From Pseudomonas sp. NFACC02 (GTDB lineage Bacteria > Pseudomonadota > Gammaproteobacteria > Pseudomonadales > Pseudomonadaceae), in the NCBI RefSeq assembly GCF_900110765.1, contig NZ_FOEO01000006.1, forward strand, positions 1 to 64,000: DNA of 64,000 nt. Direction: 5' to 3'. Both the position numbers and the translations under genes were made by a program. Position 1 is the stretch's first letter. Every line of letters starts with the position of its first letter. The notes beneath the pieces are model-generated. The model was not told where the DNA came from. It did no database searches and worked only from the letters and a program-made list of their open reading frames with translations. This document shows, piece by piece, positions 53,229 through 61,222 of the stretch.

Positions 53229-54727
53229 GGGTACTGATTCGTGCCGACGCCTCGGCCGCCATCGGCAGCGGCCATATCGCGCGTTGCCTGACGCTGGCGA
53301 CCGCCTTGCGCAAAGACGGCGCCGAGGTGGTATTCGCCTGCCGGCAATTGCCCGGGCACCTGCTTCAGCGTCTGGGCGAGCACGGTTATCTCGCACTGGG
53401 GTTGCCGGAGCATTATCCGCAGGAGGCGTCTGGCGCCGGCATCGAAGTGTTGTTGCCTTGGCAGGCCGATATCGTTGCCCTGGCGAGTGCGCTGGGTAAC
53501 GAGCAACGCTTCGACTGGCTGATTGTCGATCACTACGGGCTGGATGCCCGGTGGGAGAGGGCCGCTCGGCGGTTCGCCGATCGCCTGATGGCCATCGACG
53601 ACCTCGCCAATCGCCCCCACGCGGTGGACCTGCTGCTGGATCAGAACTACTCCGCGCAGGCGCAGGATTGTCCTTACGCGCCATGGATCGAGGGCGACTG
53701 CAAGACCTTCCTGGGCCCACGTTTTGCGTTGCTGCGGGATGAGTTTCAGTGTCGGCCGATTGTCATCAAGCCGCGTGTAGAGCGAGTGATGGTTAACTTT
53801 GGTGGCTTCGATGCGGCATGTCAGGTGTACGCGACGATGCTTGCGCTACAGGGCTTCGACGATCTGCAGGTGGATTTTGTCGCGGGCCTTCACCACCCCG
53901 AATGGGCCGCCATGAGCGAACTGATCAAGGCTCGCCCGAACTGGCGGTTGCACACGTTGGTCAACGATTTTTCTGGCTTTATGCAGCAGGCTGATCTGTT
54001 CATTGGCGCGGGCGGCGGCACCACCTGGGAACGCGCGGCGCTGGGGTTGCCGACGATCTGTATCGCCGTTGCCCACAATCAGCAACTCAACGCGCAATTA
54101 TTGGCGCAAGCCGGTGGCCATCTTTACCTGGGCGCGCATGACACCCTCGACCTGCAGCGGCTGGTCGACGCTGTCGCGGTGCTGCGGGACAACCGCGAAT
54201 TGCGCCAGAGTCTGGCCGAGCGTTCACGGGCACTGGTGGACGGCAAGGGTGCGCAGCGGCTGGCGGTCGCGCTGGCAGCGCCTTTACTTGAACTGCGTCT
54301 GGCCACCTCCCGGGACGCCACGTTGCTGTTTCAGGGGCGCAATGCGGCGCATGTCCGGCGATGGGCGTTCAACAGCGACCCGATCGACTGGGACAGCCAT
54401 ATTGACTGGTTCGAACGCAGTCTGAGTCATCCACGGCGGCGGATTCTGATAGCAGAAACTGCACGGGGACCGGTCGGCATGGTGCGTTACGACCGGGAAG
54501 GCGACAGTGTCGAGGTGTCGATCTATCTGTTCGATGGCCACGCCGGAGTCGGTTGGGGTCAGGTTTTGCTGTCCAGTGGCGAGCGCTTTTTGCGGCGCCA
54601 TTGGCCGGATATCCGCATCATTCGGGCGCAGGTGCTGGCTGACAACGCCGTGTCCGTTTCTCTTTTTCAAAAGGCCGGGTACGCCCAGGCCGAGCGTCAT
54701 TTTCAACGGGTGATCAACGATGAATAG
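53225..54727 (+). CDS. pseG: PseG-PseH fusion: UDP-sugar hydrolase and N-acetyltransferase
   Basis: A 500-residue bifunctional protein. Residues 1-about 345 are PseG, the hydrolase removing UDP from UDP-2,4-diacetamido-2,4,6-trideoxy-altropyranose; the catalytic His is H17 in AAIGSGHIARC, and the GT-B-like GAGGGTTWERAALGLP is near residue 260. Residues about 353-500 are a GNAT domain matching PseH, with LELRLATSRDATLL at its start and ADNAVSVSLFQKAGY near its end; PseH acetylates the C4 amine one step before PseG acts. Start is a GTG in a GTGA overlap with pseF. In Campylobacter and Helicobacter these are separate proteins. No other pseH is in the window, which fits the fusion supplying both activities. 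Confidence 0.92.
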   Translation: MRVLIRADASAAIGSGHIARCLTLATALRKDGAEVVFACRQLPGHLLQRLGEHGYLALGLPEHYPQEASGAGIEVLLPWQADIVALASALGNEQRFDWLIVDHYGLDARWERAARRFADRLMAIDDLANRPHAVDLLLDQNYSAQAQDCPYAPWIEGDCKTFLGPRFALLRDEFQCRPIVIKPRVERVMVNFGGFDAACQVYATMLALQGFDDLQVDFVAGLHHPEWAAMSELIKARPNWRLHTLVNDFSGFMQQADLFIGAGGGTTWERAALGLPTICIAVAHNQQLNAQLLAQAGGHLYLGAHDTLDLQRLVDAVAVLRDNRELRQSLAERSRALVDGKGAQRLAVALAAPLLELRLATSRDATLLFQGRNAAHVRRWAFNSDPIDWDSHIDWFERSLSHPRRRILIAETARGPVGMVRYDREGDSVEVSIYLFDGHAGVGWGQVLLSSGERFLRRHWPDIRIIRAQVLADNAVSVSLFQKAGYAQAERHFQRVINDE

Positions 54728-55772
54728 TTTCAAGATCGGTTCCAGAACCATCGGCCCGGACGCTGCGCCGTTCGTCATCGCGGAAATGAGCGGCAACCAT
54801 AACCAGTCGCTGGAGCAGGCCCTGCGCATCGTTGACGCCGCTGCCGAGGCCGGCGCCCATGCGCTCAAACTGCAAACCTACACGGCCGATACCATGACCC
54901 TGGACATCGCCGAGGGCGAGTTCTTTATCAAAGACCCGAACAGCCTGTGGGCCGGCTCATCGCTGTATTCGCTTTATGAGCAGGCGCACACGCCGTGGGA
55001 GTGGCATGCGCCGATCTTTGCCCGCGCCAGGGAGCGGGGGTTGCTGGCGTTTTCCACCCCCTTTGATGAAAGCGCCGTGGATTTTCTCGAAAGCCTCGAC
55101 GTGCCGGCCTACAAAATCGCCAGTTTCGAGAACACCGACATTCCGCTGATCCGCAAGGTGGCGGCCACCGGCAAACCGCTCATCATTTCCACCGGCATGG
55201 CCAGCATCGCCGAGCTTGACGAAAGTGTCCGTGCCGCGCGCGAGGCCGGGTGCAAGGATCTGGTGTTGCTCAAATGCACCAGCACCTACCCGGCATCGCC
55301 AGAAAACAGCCACATCCGGACGATTCCGCACCTGGCAGGGTTGTTCGGTTGTCAGGTCGGGCTTTCGGATCACACGATGGGCGTCGGCGTGTCGGTTGCG
55401 GCGGTTGCGATGGGGGCGACGGTCATCGAAAAGCATTTCACCCTGGACCGTGCCGATGGCGGCGTGGATGCGAGCTTTTCGCTGGAACCCGCGGAAATGA
55501 ACAGCCTGGTCATCGAGACCGAACGCGCCTGGCAAGGGCTGGGCCGCGTGCACTACGGCGCCACCCAGGCGGAGCAGAAATCGCTGGTGTTCCGTCGCTC
55601 ACTCTACGTGGTGCGGGACATGGCAGAGGGGGAAGCCTTCAGCAAAGACAACGTCCGCGCAATCCGGCCAGGCCTGGGCCTGGCGCCCAAACACATCGAC
55701 CGCGTCCTCGGCCGCACCGCCCGCCAAGCCCTCGCGCGAGGTACGGCGTTGAGTTGGGAGGTGATTGGCTAG
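54720..55772 (+). CDS. pseI: Pseudaminic acid synthase PseI
   Basis: A 350-residue NeuB-family enzyme: a TIM-barrel (about residues 1-280) with VIAEMSGNHNQSLEQALRIV and LKCTSTYPASPEN, and a C-terminal antifreeze-like SAF domain (about 290-350; RRSLYVVRDMAEGEAF). It condenses the PseG product with phosphoenolpyruvate to give pseudaminic acid. Its ATG lies inside the end of the pseG frame (8-bp overlap). Last gene of the pse run. Confidence 0.96.
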   Translation: MNSFKIGSRTIGPDAAPFVIAEMSGNHNQSLEQALRIVDAAAEAGAHALKLQTYTADTMTLDIAEGEFFIKDPNSLWAGSSLYSLYEQAHTPWEWHAPIFARARERGLLAFSTPFDESAVDFLESLDVPAYKIASFENTDIPLIRKVAATGKPLIISTGMASIAELDESVRAAREAGCKDLVLLKCTSTYPASPENSHIRTIPHLAGLFGCQVGLSDHTMGVGVSVAAVAMGATVIEKHFTLDRADGGVDASFSLEPAEMNSLVIETERAWQGLGRVHYGATQAEQKSLVFRRSLYVVRDMAEGEAFSKDNVRAIRPGLGLAPKHIDRVLGRTARQALARGTALSWEVIG

Positions 55773-56311
55773 GAATGTGGTGTGTCAGCCACTGATGATG
55801 TCAACGACCTGTCGCATTCGTCGCAATGCCGCCCGGACCAAGCTCCCACAGGGTTTATGCATGCCGCACACCAGGCACGACGCGATACCTGTAGGCGCCG
55901 TCCGAGGTTACGAGGGCCGGGAATGCGGTGGCTGGAACGCCGATGATGTTGACTGACCCCGCGCATTCGTCACGCTCCCACAAATGACCGGCGTTCAGCC
56001 AATTGCCTGGCGCAGCTCGCCACAACCCCATGACATCTTCATGTCTATTCCCTGTCTGAAAGGCAATCGGCCCTTGCGCAGTACCCATCGGTCAGCTAAA
56101 AGCTTGTAAAACTTTTGGTGACCTGTGAGTCATAACGGGCATCTTCACTGTATCGTGCTTGCAGGCGATGAAGGCATCAGGCTGATTTCAGAGACTTTCT
56201 GATCGCGCCAGAGCCTTCCGGTTGCGTTTTTTTCGGCCTCAAGCCCCGGATTTCAATGCCCCGCCTTTGGGCGACGGGCGATGTTCAGCAGTTTTTGATT
56301 GGGAAGCCATG
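55773..56311. repeat. Intergenic region with degenerate REP-type repeats
   Basis: About 540 bases without a supported gene. Read on the minus strand, CCTGTGGGAGCTTGGTCCGG (ending at about 55839) followed by GACGAATGCGACAGGTCG and GTTGACATCATCAG is a different REP-like family from the GTAGGAGCG type. A second related stretch is at 55938-55984 (TTTGTGGGAGCGTGACGAAT, then GTCAACATCATCGGCG). A small inverted repeat AAAAG/CTTTT is at 56098-56116. I see no strong RpoN or FliA promoter for the following gene. A 77-codon minus-strand frame (55855-56088) looks repeat-derived. Confidence 0.6.
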
Positions 56312-57244
56312 ATGATTGGCATTAAAAGCATAGCGAGTTACGTGCCTGCAGCCGGCGTTGACAATTACGCGCAGGGTGCCAAATTCGGGAAGGATGAAGA
56401 GTTCATCCTTGGCAAGATCGGTTCTGCTTTTCTGCCACGCAAGGACGACGCTCAGGAAACCTCCGACCTGTGCGTCGAAGCGGCTAACCAACTGTTCGCC
56501 AACAACCCTGAGCTTTCGCGCGACGCCATCGACGCGGTGATCGTAGTCACCCAGAACGGTGACGAAGAAGGCCTGCCCCACACCGCAGCCATCGTTCAGC
56601 ACAAACTCGGCCTGCCGACCCATGTGGCGGCGTTCGACCTTTCGCTGGGCTGCTCGGGTTACGTCTACGGTATCTACGCGCTGAAAGGCTTCATGGAAGC
56701 CACCGGGCTGAAAAATGGCCTGCTGATCACCGCCGATCCTTATTCCAAGATCGTCGACCCCGAAGACCGAAACACCACCATGCTGTTCGGTGACGCCGCA
56801 ACCGCCACCTGGATGTGCGACGACGCGCCCTGGCAACTGGGCAAGGCGAAGTTCGGTACCGATGGCGGTGGCGCCGAGTTCCTCAAGACCACCAACGGCG
56901 CTTTCTTCATGAACGGCCGTCAGGTCTTCAACTTCGCCCTGGTCAAGGTCCCGGCACACCTGAACGAGTTGCTCTCGGATTCGGGCCTGCAATCAACAGA
57001 CATCGACGCGTTCTGTATCCACCAGGGCAGCGCCGCGATCGTCGATGCGGTCGCCCGCCGCTTCGAAGACGGCAGTTCGCCGGAGAAGTTCGTCAAGGAC
57101 ATGCTGGAAACCGGCAATACCGTGTCGTCGAGCATCCCGCTGCTGCTGGAAAAACACGTGCTCAACGCGAGCTGGAAGCGCGTGGCACTCAGTGGTTTCG
57201 GTGTGGGCTTGTCGTGGGGGTCGGCGATCCTTTATCGTCCTTGA
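56312..57244 (+). CDS. 3-oxoacyl-ACP synthase III-family protein (FabH-like)
   Basis: A 310-residue KAS III-type thiolase-fold enzyme. The catalytic triad is visible: Cys in LSLGCSGYVYG (about residue 112), His in FCIHQGSAA (about 236) and Asn in ETGNTVSSSIP (about 267). It is not the housekeeping fabH by context, being alone between pse genes and the Maf gene. KAS III enzymes of this type may make or transfer short acyl groups; in P. syringae flagellin the terminal viosamine bears a 3-hydroxybutyryl group, so an acyl-supply role for glycan decoration is plausible inference. ATG at 56312 has GGGA at 7 bases; ATG at 56309 is equally possible. Confidence 0.88.
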   Translation: MIGIKSIASYVPAAGVDNYAQGAKFGKDEEFILGKIGSAFLPRKDDAQETSDLCVEAANQLFANNPELSRDAIDAVIVVTQNGDEEGLPHTAAIVQHKLGLPTHVAAFDLSLGCSGYVYGIYALKGFMEATGLKNGLLITADPYSKIVDPEDRNTTMLFGDAATATWMCDDAPWQLGKAKFGTDGGGAEFLKTTNGAFFMNGRQVFNFALVKVPAHLNELLSDSGLQSTDIDAFCIHQGSAAIVDAVARRFEDGSSPEKFVKDMLETGNTVSSSIPLLLEKHVLNASWKRVALSGFGVGLSWGSAILYRP

Positions 57245-57272
57245 CCCTGACCTGCCTCTGATCGAGCCACCC

Positions 57273-57304
57273 AACGGCGACACTGGATTTCAGGTCGCCG
57301 TTTT
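57273..57304 (+). terminator. Intrinsic terminator after the KAS III gene
   Basis: AACGGCGAC (57273-57281) pairs with GTCGCCGTT (57294-57302) with a 12-nt loop, followed by a short T-rich tail. It separates the KAS III gene from the Maf gene, whose Shine-Dalgarno is 20 bases further on. Confidence 0.7.
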
Positions 57305-57336
57305 CATTTCTCTCGTTTTTGATAAGGACCGTCGCC

Positions 57337-58632
57337 GTGAACGAGATTTATCAGCGCAACAGCGCCGTTCTGGCCGAGCGATGGCCTGCTGTCATGCAGC
57401 GTCTGTCCGTGGAGGATCCCTCCTCTGTCCCGGCTCAATTGCTCGAAGGGCAAGGCTCGACCCTGAGCGTTGCAGGCATTCAGCTCACCAGCCGCCACGA
57501 CCGCCTCGCCGAAGCGCAGATGCAGGCAGACAGCCTGCCTGCAAAGAGTCCGGTGATCCATCTCTACGGCGCAGGGCTGGGAGATTTACAGCGCGTGCTC
57601 CTGGCCTCCGACAGTCTGCAACAGTTGCATGTACACATCCTCAATGGCGCGCTGTTCGTCCTGGTGATGCAGTTGCTGGAGCACATTGACTGGCTTGGCG
57701 ATCCCCGCGTAGTGCTGTCCTACGCCGATGCGCATCCGGAAATCCAGCTGCCGTTCTTCGCGCTGCCCGCCGAACTGGTGCTGGCCGACGATGCCAATGC
57801 GCGAATCCGTGATCGTCTGGTCAGCGAAGTGCATGTCGATTTCAATAACCAGGCGTTTTCGCCCGACGACCCCGACAACGTCCAGCGACTGGAACAGGGC
57901 AGGGCGCTGCTGAACAGCGACACCGACGTCGCGGCGCTGTTTGGTACTCAGGTGGGGCGAGACGTGTTTGTCATCGCCACTGGCCCGAGCCTGCAACAGC
58001 ACCTGCCGCGCCTGTTGAGCACCTTTGAGCATGCTGATAGGCCCCTGTTCCTCTGTGTCGACACCGCTTATGTGCCGCTGCGCAAGCAAGGGATCAAGCC
58101 GGACCTGGTGGTCAGTATCGACCACCGCATCACCTCCCGTCATTTGCCGCCTGACGATACTCAAGGCATCGCACTGGTCTACCTGCCCCGTCAGGACGCG
58201 GCGATGCTTGAGGCCTGGCAAGGGTCACGCTATGTCGGCTATTCCGCCAGCCCGGTTTACTCGCGCATTCGTGAACAGATTCCCAGAGCCACGCTGCACG
58301 TGGGGGGCAGCGTGATTCACCCCGCTATAGATCTGGCGGTGAAAATGGGGGCGGCCCGTATCACGTTGTTCGGTGCGGACTTCGCCTTTCCGGGCGGCAA
58401 GACGCACACGGGCTGGCAGGACGGAGACCTCGGGCCGGAGATGAGTATTGCTCGACATTGGGTTCGGGACGGACGTGGTGACAAGGTCAAGACCCAGCTC
58501 AACTTCCGCAGCTACCTCATTGAACTGGAACGCTATATCGCCCGGCACCCCGAGGTACGATTCTTCAACACCAGCCGGGATGGAGCGCTCATCGCTGGCA
58601 CTGAATTCGACCCGGACTGGACGGCGCCATGA
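57337..58632 (+). CDS. Motility accessory factor (Maf / DUF115) family flagellin glycosyltransferase
   Basis: A 431-residue protein with the DUF115/MAF_flag10 core at about residues 175-400: VFVIATGPSLQQHLPRLL, KPDLVVSIDHRITSRHL, and GGSVIHPAIDLAVKMGAARI with LFGADFAFPGGKTHTG. Maf proteins are the glycosyltransferases that attach pseudaminic or legionaminic acid to flagellin Ser/Thr residues before export. Start is GTG at 57337 with AAGGA upstream; a TTG 18 bases earlier is the alternative. Near the complete pse gene set and directly before the flagellin genes, it is the best candidate for the Pse transferase. Confidence 0.88.
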   Translation: MNEIYQRNSAVLAERWPAVMQRLSVEDPSSVPAQLLEGQGSTLSVAGIQLTSRHDRLAEAQMQADSLPAKSPVIHLYGAGLGDLQRVLLASDSLQQLHVHILNGALFVLVMQLLEHIDWLGDPRVVLSYADAHPEIQLPFFALPAELVLADDANARIRDRLVSEVHVDFNNQAFSPDDPDNVQRLEQGRALLNSDTDVAALFGTQVGRDVFVIATGPSLQQHLPRLLSTFEHADRPLFLCVDTAYVPLRKQGIKPDLVVSIDHRITSRHLPPDDTQGIALVYLPRQDAAMLEAWQGSRYVGYSASPVYSRIREQIPRATLHVGGSVIHPAIDLAVKMGAARITLFGADFAFPGGKTHTGWQDGDLGPEMSIARHWVRDGRGDKVKTQLNFRSYLIELERYIARHPEVRFFNTSRDGALIAGTEFDPDWTAP

Positions 58633-58886
58633 AGTCTTCTACCGCTCTTGTCGATGAGGCGCGTCGCTGTGCGCAATTGTTCCGCCTGGGGCGTGACATC
58701 GAAGCGGCGCTGGTCATGGTCGATCTGGTGGACGCCGCGGCGCCACTTTTTTCCAGCAGCGAGCCTCAACAGCAGGCCTGGACTCAGGTGCTCGGTGCGG
58801 TGCTTCACTGTCAGGGGCGGCAGGACTGGATTGGCGTAGCGGACTGGCTGGAATATGAGATGGTCGACCTGCTTCAACAGCACTGA
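58629..58886 (+). CDS. Small hypothetical protein coupled to Maf
   Basis: An 85-residue, probably all-helical protein (DEARRCAQLFRLGRDIEAAL; WIGVADWLEYEMVDLLQ). Its ATG overlaps the Maf stop codon (ATGA), which implies translational coupling and likely a shared function. No family is recognised with certainty; it could be a Maf partner, flagellin-chaperone-like protein or regulator. Confidence 0.75.
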   Translation: MKSSTALVDEARRCAQLFRLGRDIEAALVMVDLVDAAAPLFSSSEPQQQAWTQVLGAVLHCQGRQDWIGVADWLEYEMVDLLQQH

Positions 58887-58933
58887 TCTCGCCACAGCGT
58901 CCATCAAGTAAGCGATCACTTCAGGACATCGAC

Positions 58934-59599
58934 ATGAACAAGCCACTCAATATCCTGACCCTGGGACGAAACGGGTTACTGACTTATACGACCAGGCAAC
59001 TGCAGAACCTGCTGCCGGATGGACGGGAACATCAGGCATCGCTGTTGATCGGCGACCACATCGATCAATCCCTCGCCCGCTTGCAGGTCTGTATCAATTC
59101 GGTAAAAACCTGGGCGCTGGATGAATTCAATTATTTGCACTCGTCGCAGTACTGCACGTTTCTTTACTACCTGTCCAATACGATATGGCGCGAAACCGGC
59201 AATACCGAAGTGCCGACCAAACTCTTCCTGTTGAACAAGATGCTGAATGGCATTGATCTCTTCTACGAAATCAACATGCCAGCGATGTTCTTTATCGGGC
59301 ACTCCACCGGTATTGTGTTCGCCAAGGCCACTTATTCCAACTATCTGGTGGTCTATCAGAACACCACAGTGGGAAAAAACCACGGTATCGCCCCGGTCCT
59401 CGACGAGGGCGTTATCCTTTATCCTAATAGCGCTGTGATCGGTGGCTGCCATATCGGCAAAGAAGCGCTTATTGCCCAAGGTGTCAGTGTCATCAGCACT
59501 GACGTGGCGCCTGGGTGCTTCGCTTTTTCAGGCGAAGGCGGGTTGATACAGAAACCAACGAAGCGGCGCATTATCGAGGATTTCTTTCGTATGCCCTGA
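58934..59599 (+). CDS. Serine acetyltransferase-like left-handed beta-helix acyltransferase
   Basis: A 221-residue protein whose C-terminal half (about residues 115-200) has hexapeptide repeats of CysE/NeuD type (IGHSTGIVF; VVYQNTTVGKNHG; LYPNSAVIGGCHIGKEALIA) after a helical N-terminal domain. AGGACATCGAC leads into the ATG. It is the last gene before the fliC1 terminator-promoter region and 47 bases after the small Maf partner. O-acetylation of pseudaminic acid or of the glycan is the likely role, inferred from context; it is unlikely to be the housekeeping cysE. Confidence 0.82.
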   Translation: MNKPLNILTLGRNGLLTYTTRQLQNLLPDGREHQASLLIGDHIDQSLARLQVCINSVKTWALDEFNYLHSSQYCTFLYYLSNTIWRETGNTEVPTKLFLLNKMLNGIDLFYEINMPAMFFIGHSTGIVFAKATYSNYLVVYQNTTVGKNHGIAPVLDEGVILYPNSAVIGGCHIGKEALIAQGVSVISTDVAPGCFAFSGEGGLIQKPTKRRIIEDFFRMP

Positions 59600-59696
59600 T
59601 AGACGGCGTTCCTGTAAAAGAGGCTAACACCCGAGTGGGTTATTTCCAGCAGTGCAACAGTCAGGGAAACGGCCTACTCAGTGCATCGCTTGTCGA

Positions 59697-59729
59697 ATAA
59701 AAAAACGGTCGTTGTGGCCGTTTTTTTTG
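59697..59729 (+). terminator. Intrinsic terminator before fliC1
   Basis: AAAAAACGGTC and GGCCGTTTTTTTT form a stem with a short loop (GTTGT) and a long T-run. It closes the Maf-acyltransferase transcript and isolates the flagellin promoter. Confidence 0.88.
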
Positions 59730-59820
59730 GTTTTATTTTTATTCAGTCCCGTCGCGAAGTTAGCTGGATATTTATCCTTCATTTGTCGTGATGGCACCCT
59801 CCGTATTGCAGGAAAGTTGT

Positions 59821-59847
59821 TCAAGCCGATGAACTGTTCGTCGATAA
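59821..59847 (+). promoter_or_regulatory. FliA (sigma28) promoter of fliC1
   Basis: TCAAGCCG (59821-59828), 11-nt spacer, GTCGATAA (59840-59847). The -10 element has one mismatch to GCCGATAA and the -35 begins with the TCAAG form common in Pseudomonas. The site is 80 bases before the fliC1 ATG. The 328-base gap 59600-59927 holds only the terminator and this promoter. Confidence 0.82.
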
Positions 59848-59927
59848 GAACACTGTAGGTTTTCCGGGAGAAATGGACTTCCCCGCTTATTGAAAGCCTG
59901 CCGTTTCTATCAACGAGGGAATTCAAA

Positions 59928-60932
59928 ATGGCTTTAGCCGTTAATACCAATATTGCGTCGCTGTCCGTTCAGCGGAACCTGAACAAGTCTTCTGATTCGT
60001 TAGGGACTGCGATGACCCGACTGTCTTCCGGGCTTCGAATCAACAGTGCCAAAGACGATGCGGCCGGGATGCAGATCGCCAGCCGGTTGACCACTCAAGC
60101 CAGAGGCTTGTCGGTGGCGACCCGAAATGCAAACGATGCAATTTCGGTTATTCAGACAACTGAAGGTGCATTGTCACAAACGTTGAACACACTTCAACGG
60201 ATGAGAGACCTCGCCGTTCAGGCCAAGAACGGTACTAACACGGCGTCTGATCGCTTAGCGTCACACAAGGAGTTCGAACAGGCGACGGAGGAGTTGACCC
60301 GGCTAAGCAAGAGTACCAAGTTCGGGAAAGATCTGAACTTGCTGGACGGCAGTGCAGGAAACCTGACGTTTCATGTCGGGGCCAATACGGGAGAGCACGA
60401 AGAAATCCAGATTGTACTGGATCAGGATTACTCGACTAAGTCCATGTTCGCTGCACCTGCGGACCGTGCAACAGTCGCTGCTGCGCTCGCAACAGCGACC
60501 ACGCCGATGAAGGTGGGTAACAAAGACATCAAGGCCGGTGATGACCTGACGCCTAAAATCGACGGCACCGGGATATACGAAGGCGTGACTCGGGCGGATC
60601 CCCTCAACCCTACAAAGGCGGAACTCGCCCTGGAAGCTGCGGTGGCGAACAAAAACATCGACGAAGCGATCATCCAGATCGACAACGCCATTGCCAGAGT
60701 CACTGCCGGGATGGCTGACCTGGGTGCCAAACAAAATCGTCTGACCACTACGGTGGCCAACATCAGCAACATCATCGAAAACGTCACAGCCTCCCGAGGC
60801 CGTATTGAAGACGTCGACTTCGCCGCCGAAACCGCTGAGCTCACCAAGCAGCAAACGCTTCAGCAAGCCTCAACCGCCGTCCTGGCCCAGGCCAATCAGT
60901 TACCTGCGGCCGTCCTGAAACTGCTTCAGTGA
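59928..60932 (+). CDS. fliC1: Flagellin FliC1 (divergent copy)
   Basis: A 334-residue flagellin. The conserved D0/D1 N-terminal part is residues 1-about 150 (MALAVNTNIASLSVQRNLNK; flg22-equivalent [20 protein letters not shown]), and the C-terminal part about 260-334 ([40 protein letters not shown]). The centre (about 160-255) is the surface-exposed variable region and is longer than in FliC2. The flg22-like segment has Met where the canonical epitope has Leu. Its codon use looks less optimised than that of FliC2. AACGAGGG precedes the ATG. It is expressed from a FliA promoter and is probably the minor or an alternative filament subunit. Confidence 0.93.
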   Translation: MALAVNTNIASLSVQRNLNKSSDSLGTAMTRLSSGLRINSAKDDAAGMQIASRLTTQARGLSVATRNANDAISVIQTTEGALSQTLNTLQRMRDLAVQAKNGTNTASDRLASHKEFEQATEELTRLSKSTKFGKDLNLLDGSAGNLTFHVGANTGEHEEIQIVLDQDYSTKSMFAAPADRATVAAALATATTPMKVGNKDIKAGDDLTPKIDGTGIYEGVTRADPLNPTKAELALEAAVANKNIDEAIIQIDNAIARVTAGMADLGAKQNRLTTTVANISNIIENVTASRGRIEDVDFAAETAELTKQQTLQQASTAVLAQANQLPAAVLKLLQ

Positions 60933-60960
60933 TCCTTCGCCTTTGACAGGCTAGTGACAA

Positions 60961-60988
60961 TCCGGGCACGCCGTCAGGCGTGTCCGGA
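60961..60988 (+). terminator. Hairpin downstream of fliC1
   Basis: TCCGGGCACGCC (60961-60972) pairs with GGCGTGTCCGGA (60977-60988) around GTCA, nearly perfect. The T-run is missing, so termination is possible but not certain; it may protect the fliC1 mRNA 3' end. Confidence 0.6.
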
Positions 60989-61024
60989 TAAAGTCCCTTC
61001 GAATCCTCGCGCGGGTGTCCTGGT

Positions 61025-61051
61025 TAAAGATTGCGCAGGTCACGCCGAAAC
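61025..61051 (+). promoter_or_regulatory. Distal FliA-type promoter of fliC2
   Basis: TAAAGATT (61025-61032), 11-nt spacer, GCCGAAAC (61044-61051), a good match to TAAAGTTT-N11-GCCGATAA with exact spacing. It lies about 90 bases upstream of a second FliA-like site. Confidence 0.65.
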
Positions 61052-61114
61052 GTTGTGTAACCCCCGTCAAAAGCAGGGGTGGCGCTCTGGTGGCAAAAAA
61101 TTTTGAAAAAGCCC

Positions 61115-61141
61115 TCAAGCTCCTTCCAGATACGACGATAA
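61115..61141 (+). promoter_or_regulatory. Proximal FliA (sigma28) promoter of fliC2
   Basis: TCAAGCTC (61115-61122), 11-nt spacer, GACGATAA (61134-61141). It is 81 bases before the fliC2 ATG, almost the same distance as the promoter of fliC1, so the two upstream regions appear to be homologous. Confidence 0.75.
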
Positions 61142-61222
61142 ACATTACGAAGGTTCTCTAGGCCACACCCGGCGCTTGCCAGGGCCGGAAAGCCGCAGTA
61201 CCCAACCAACGAGGAATTCATC

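Noticed and set aside
55855..56088. 77-codon minus-strand frame after pseI
   Set aside because: It overlaps the REP-like stretch and has no ribosome site or recognisable domain; it is treated as repeat-derived.
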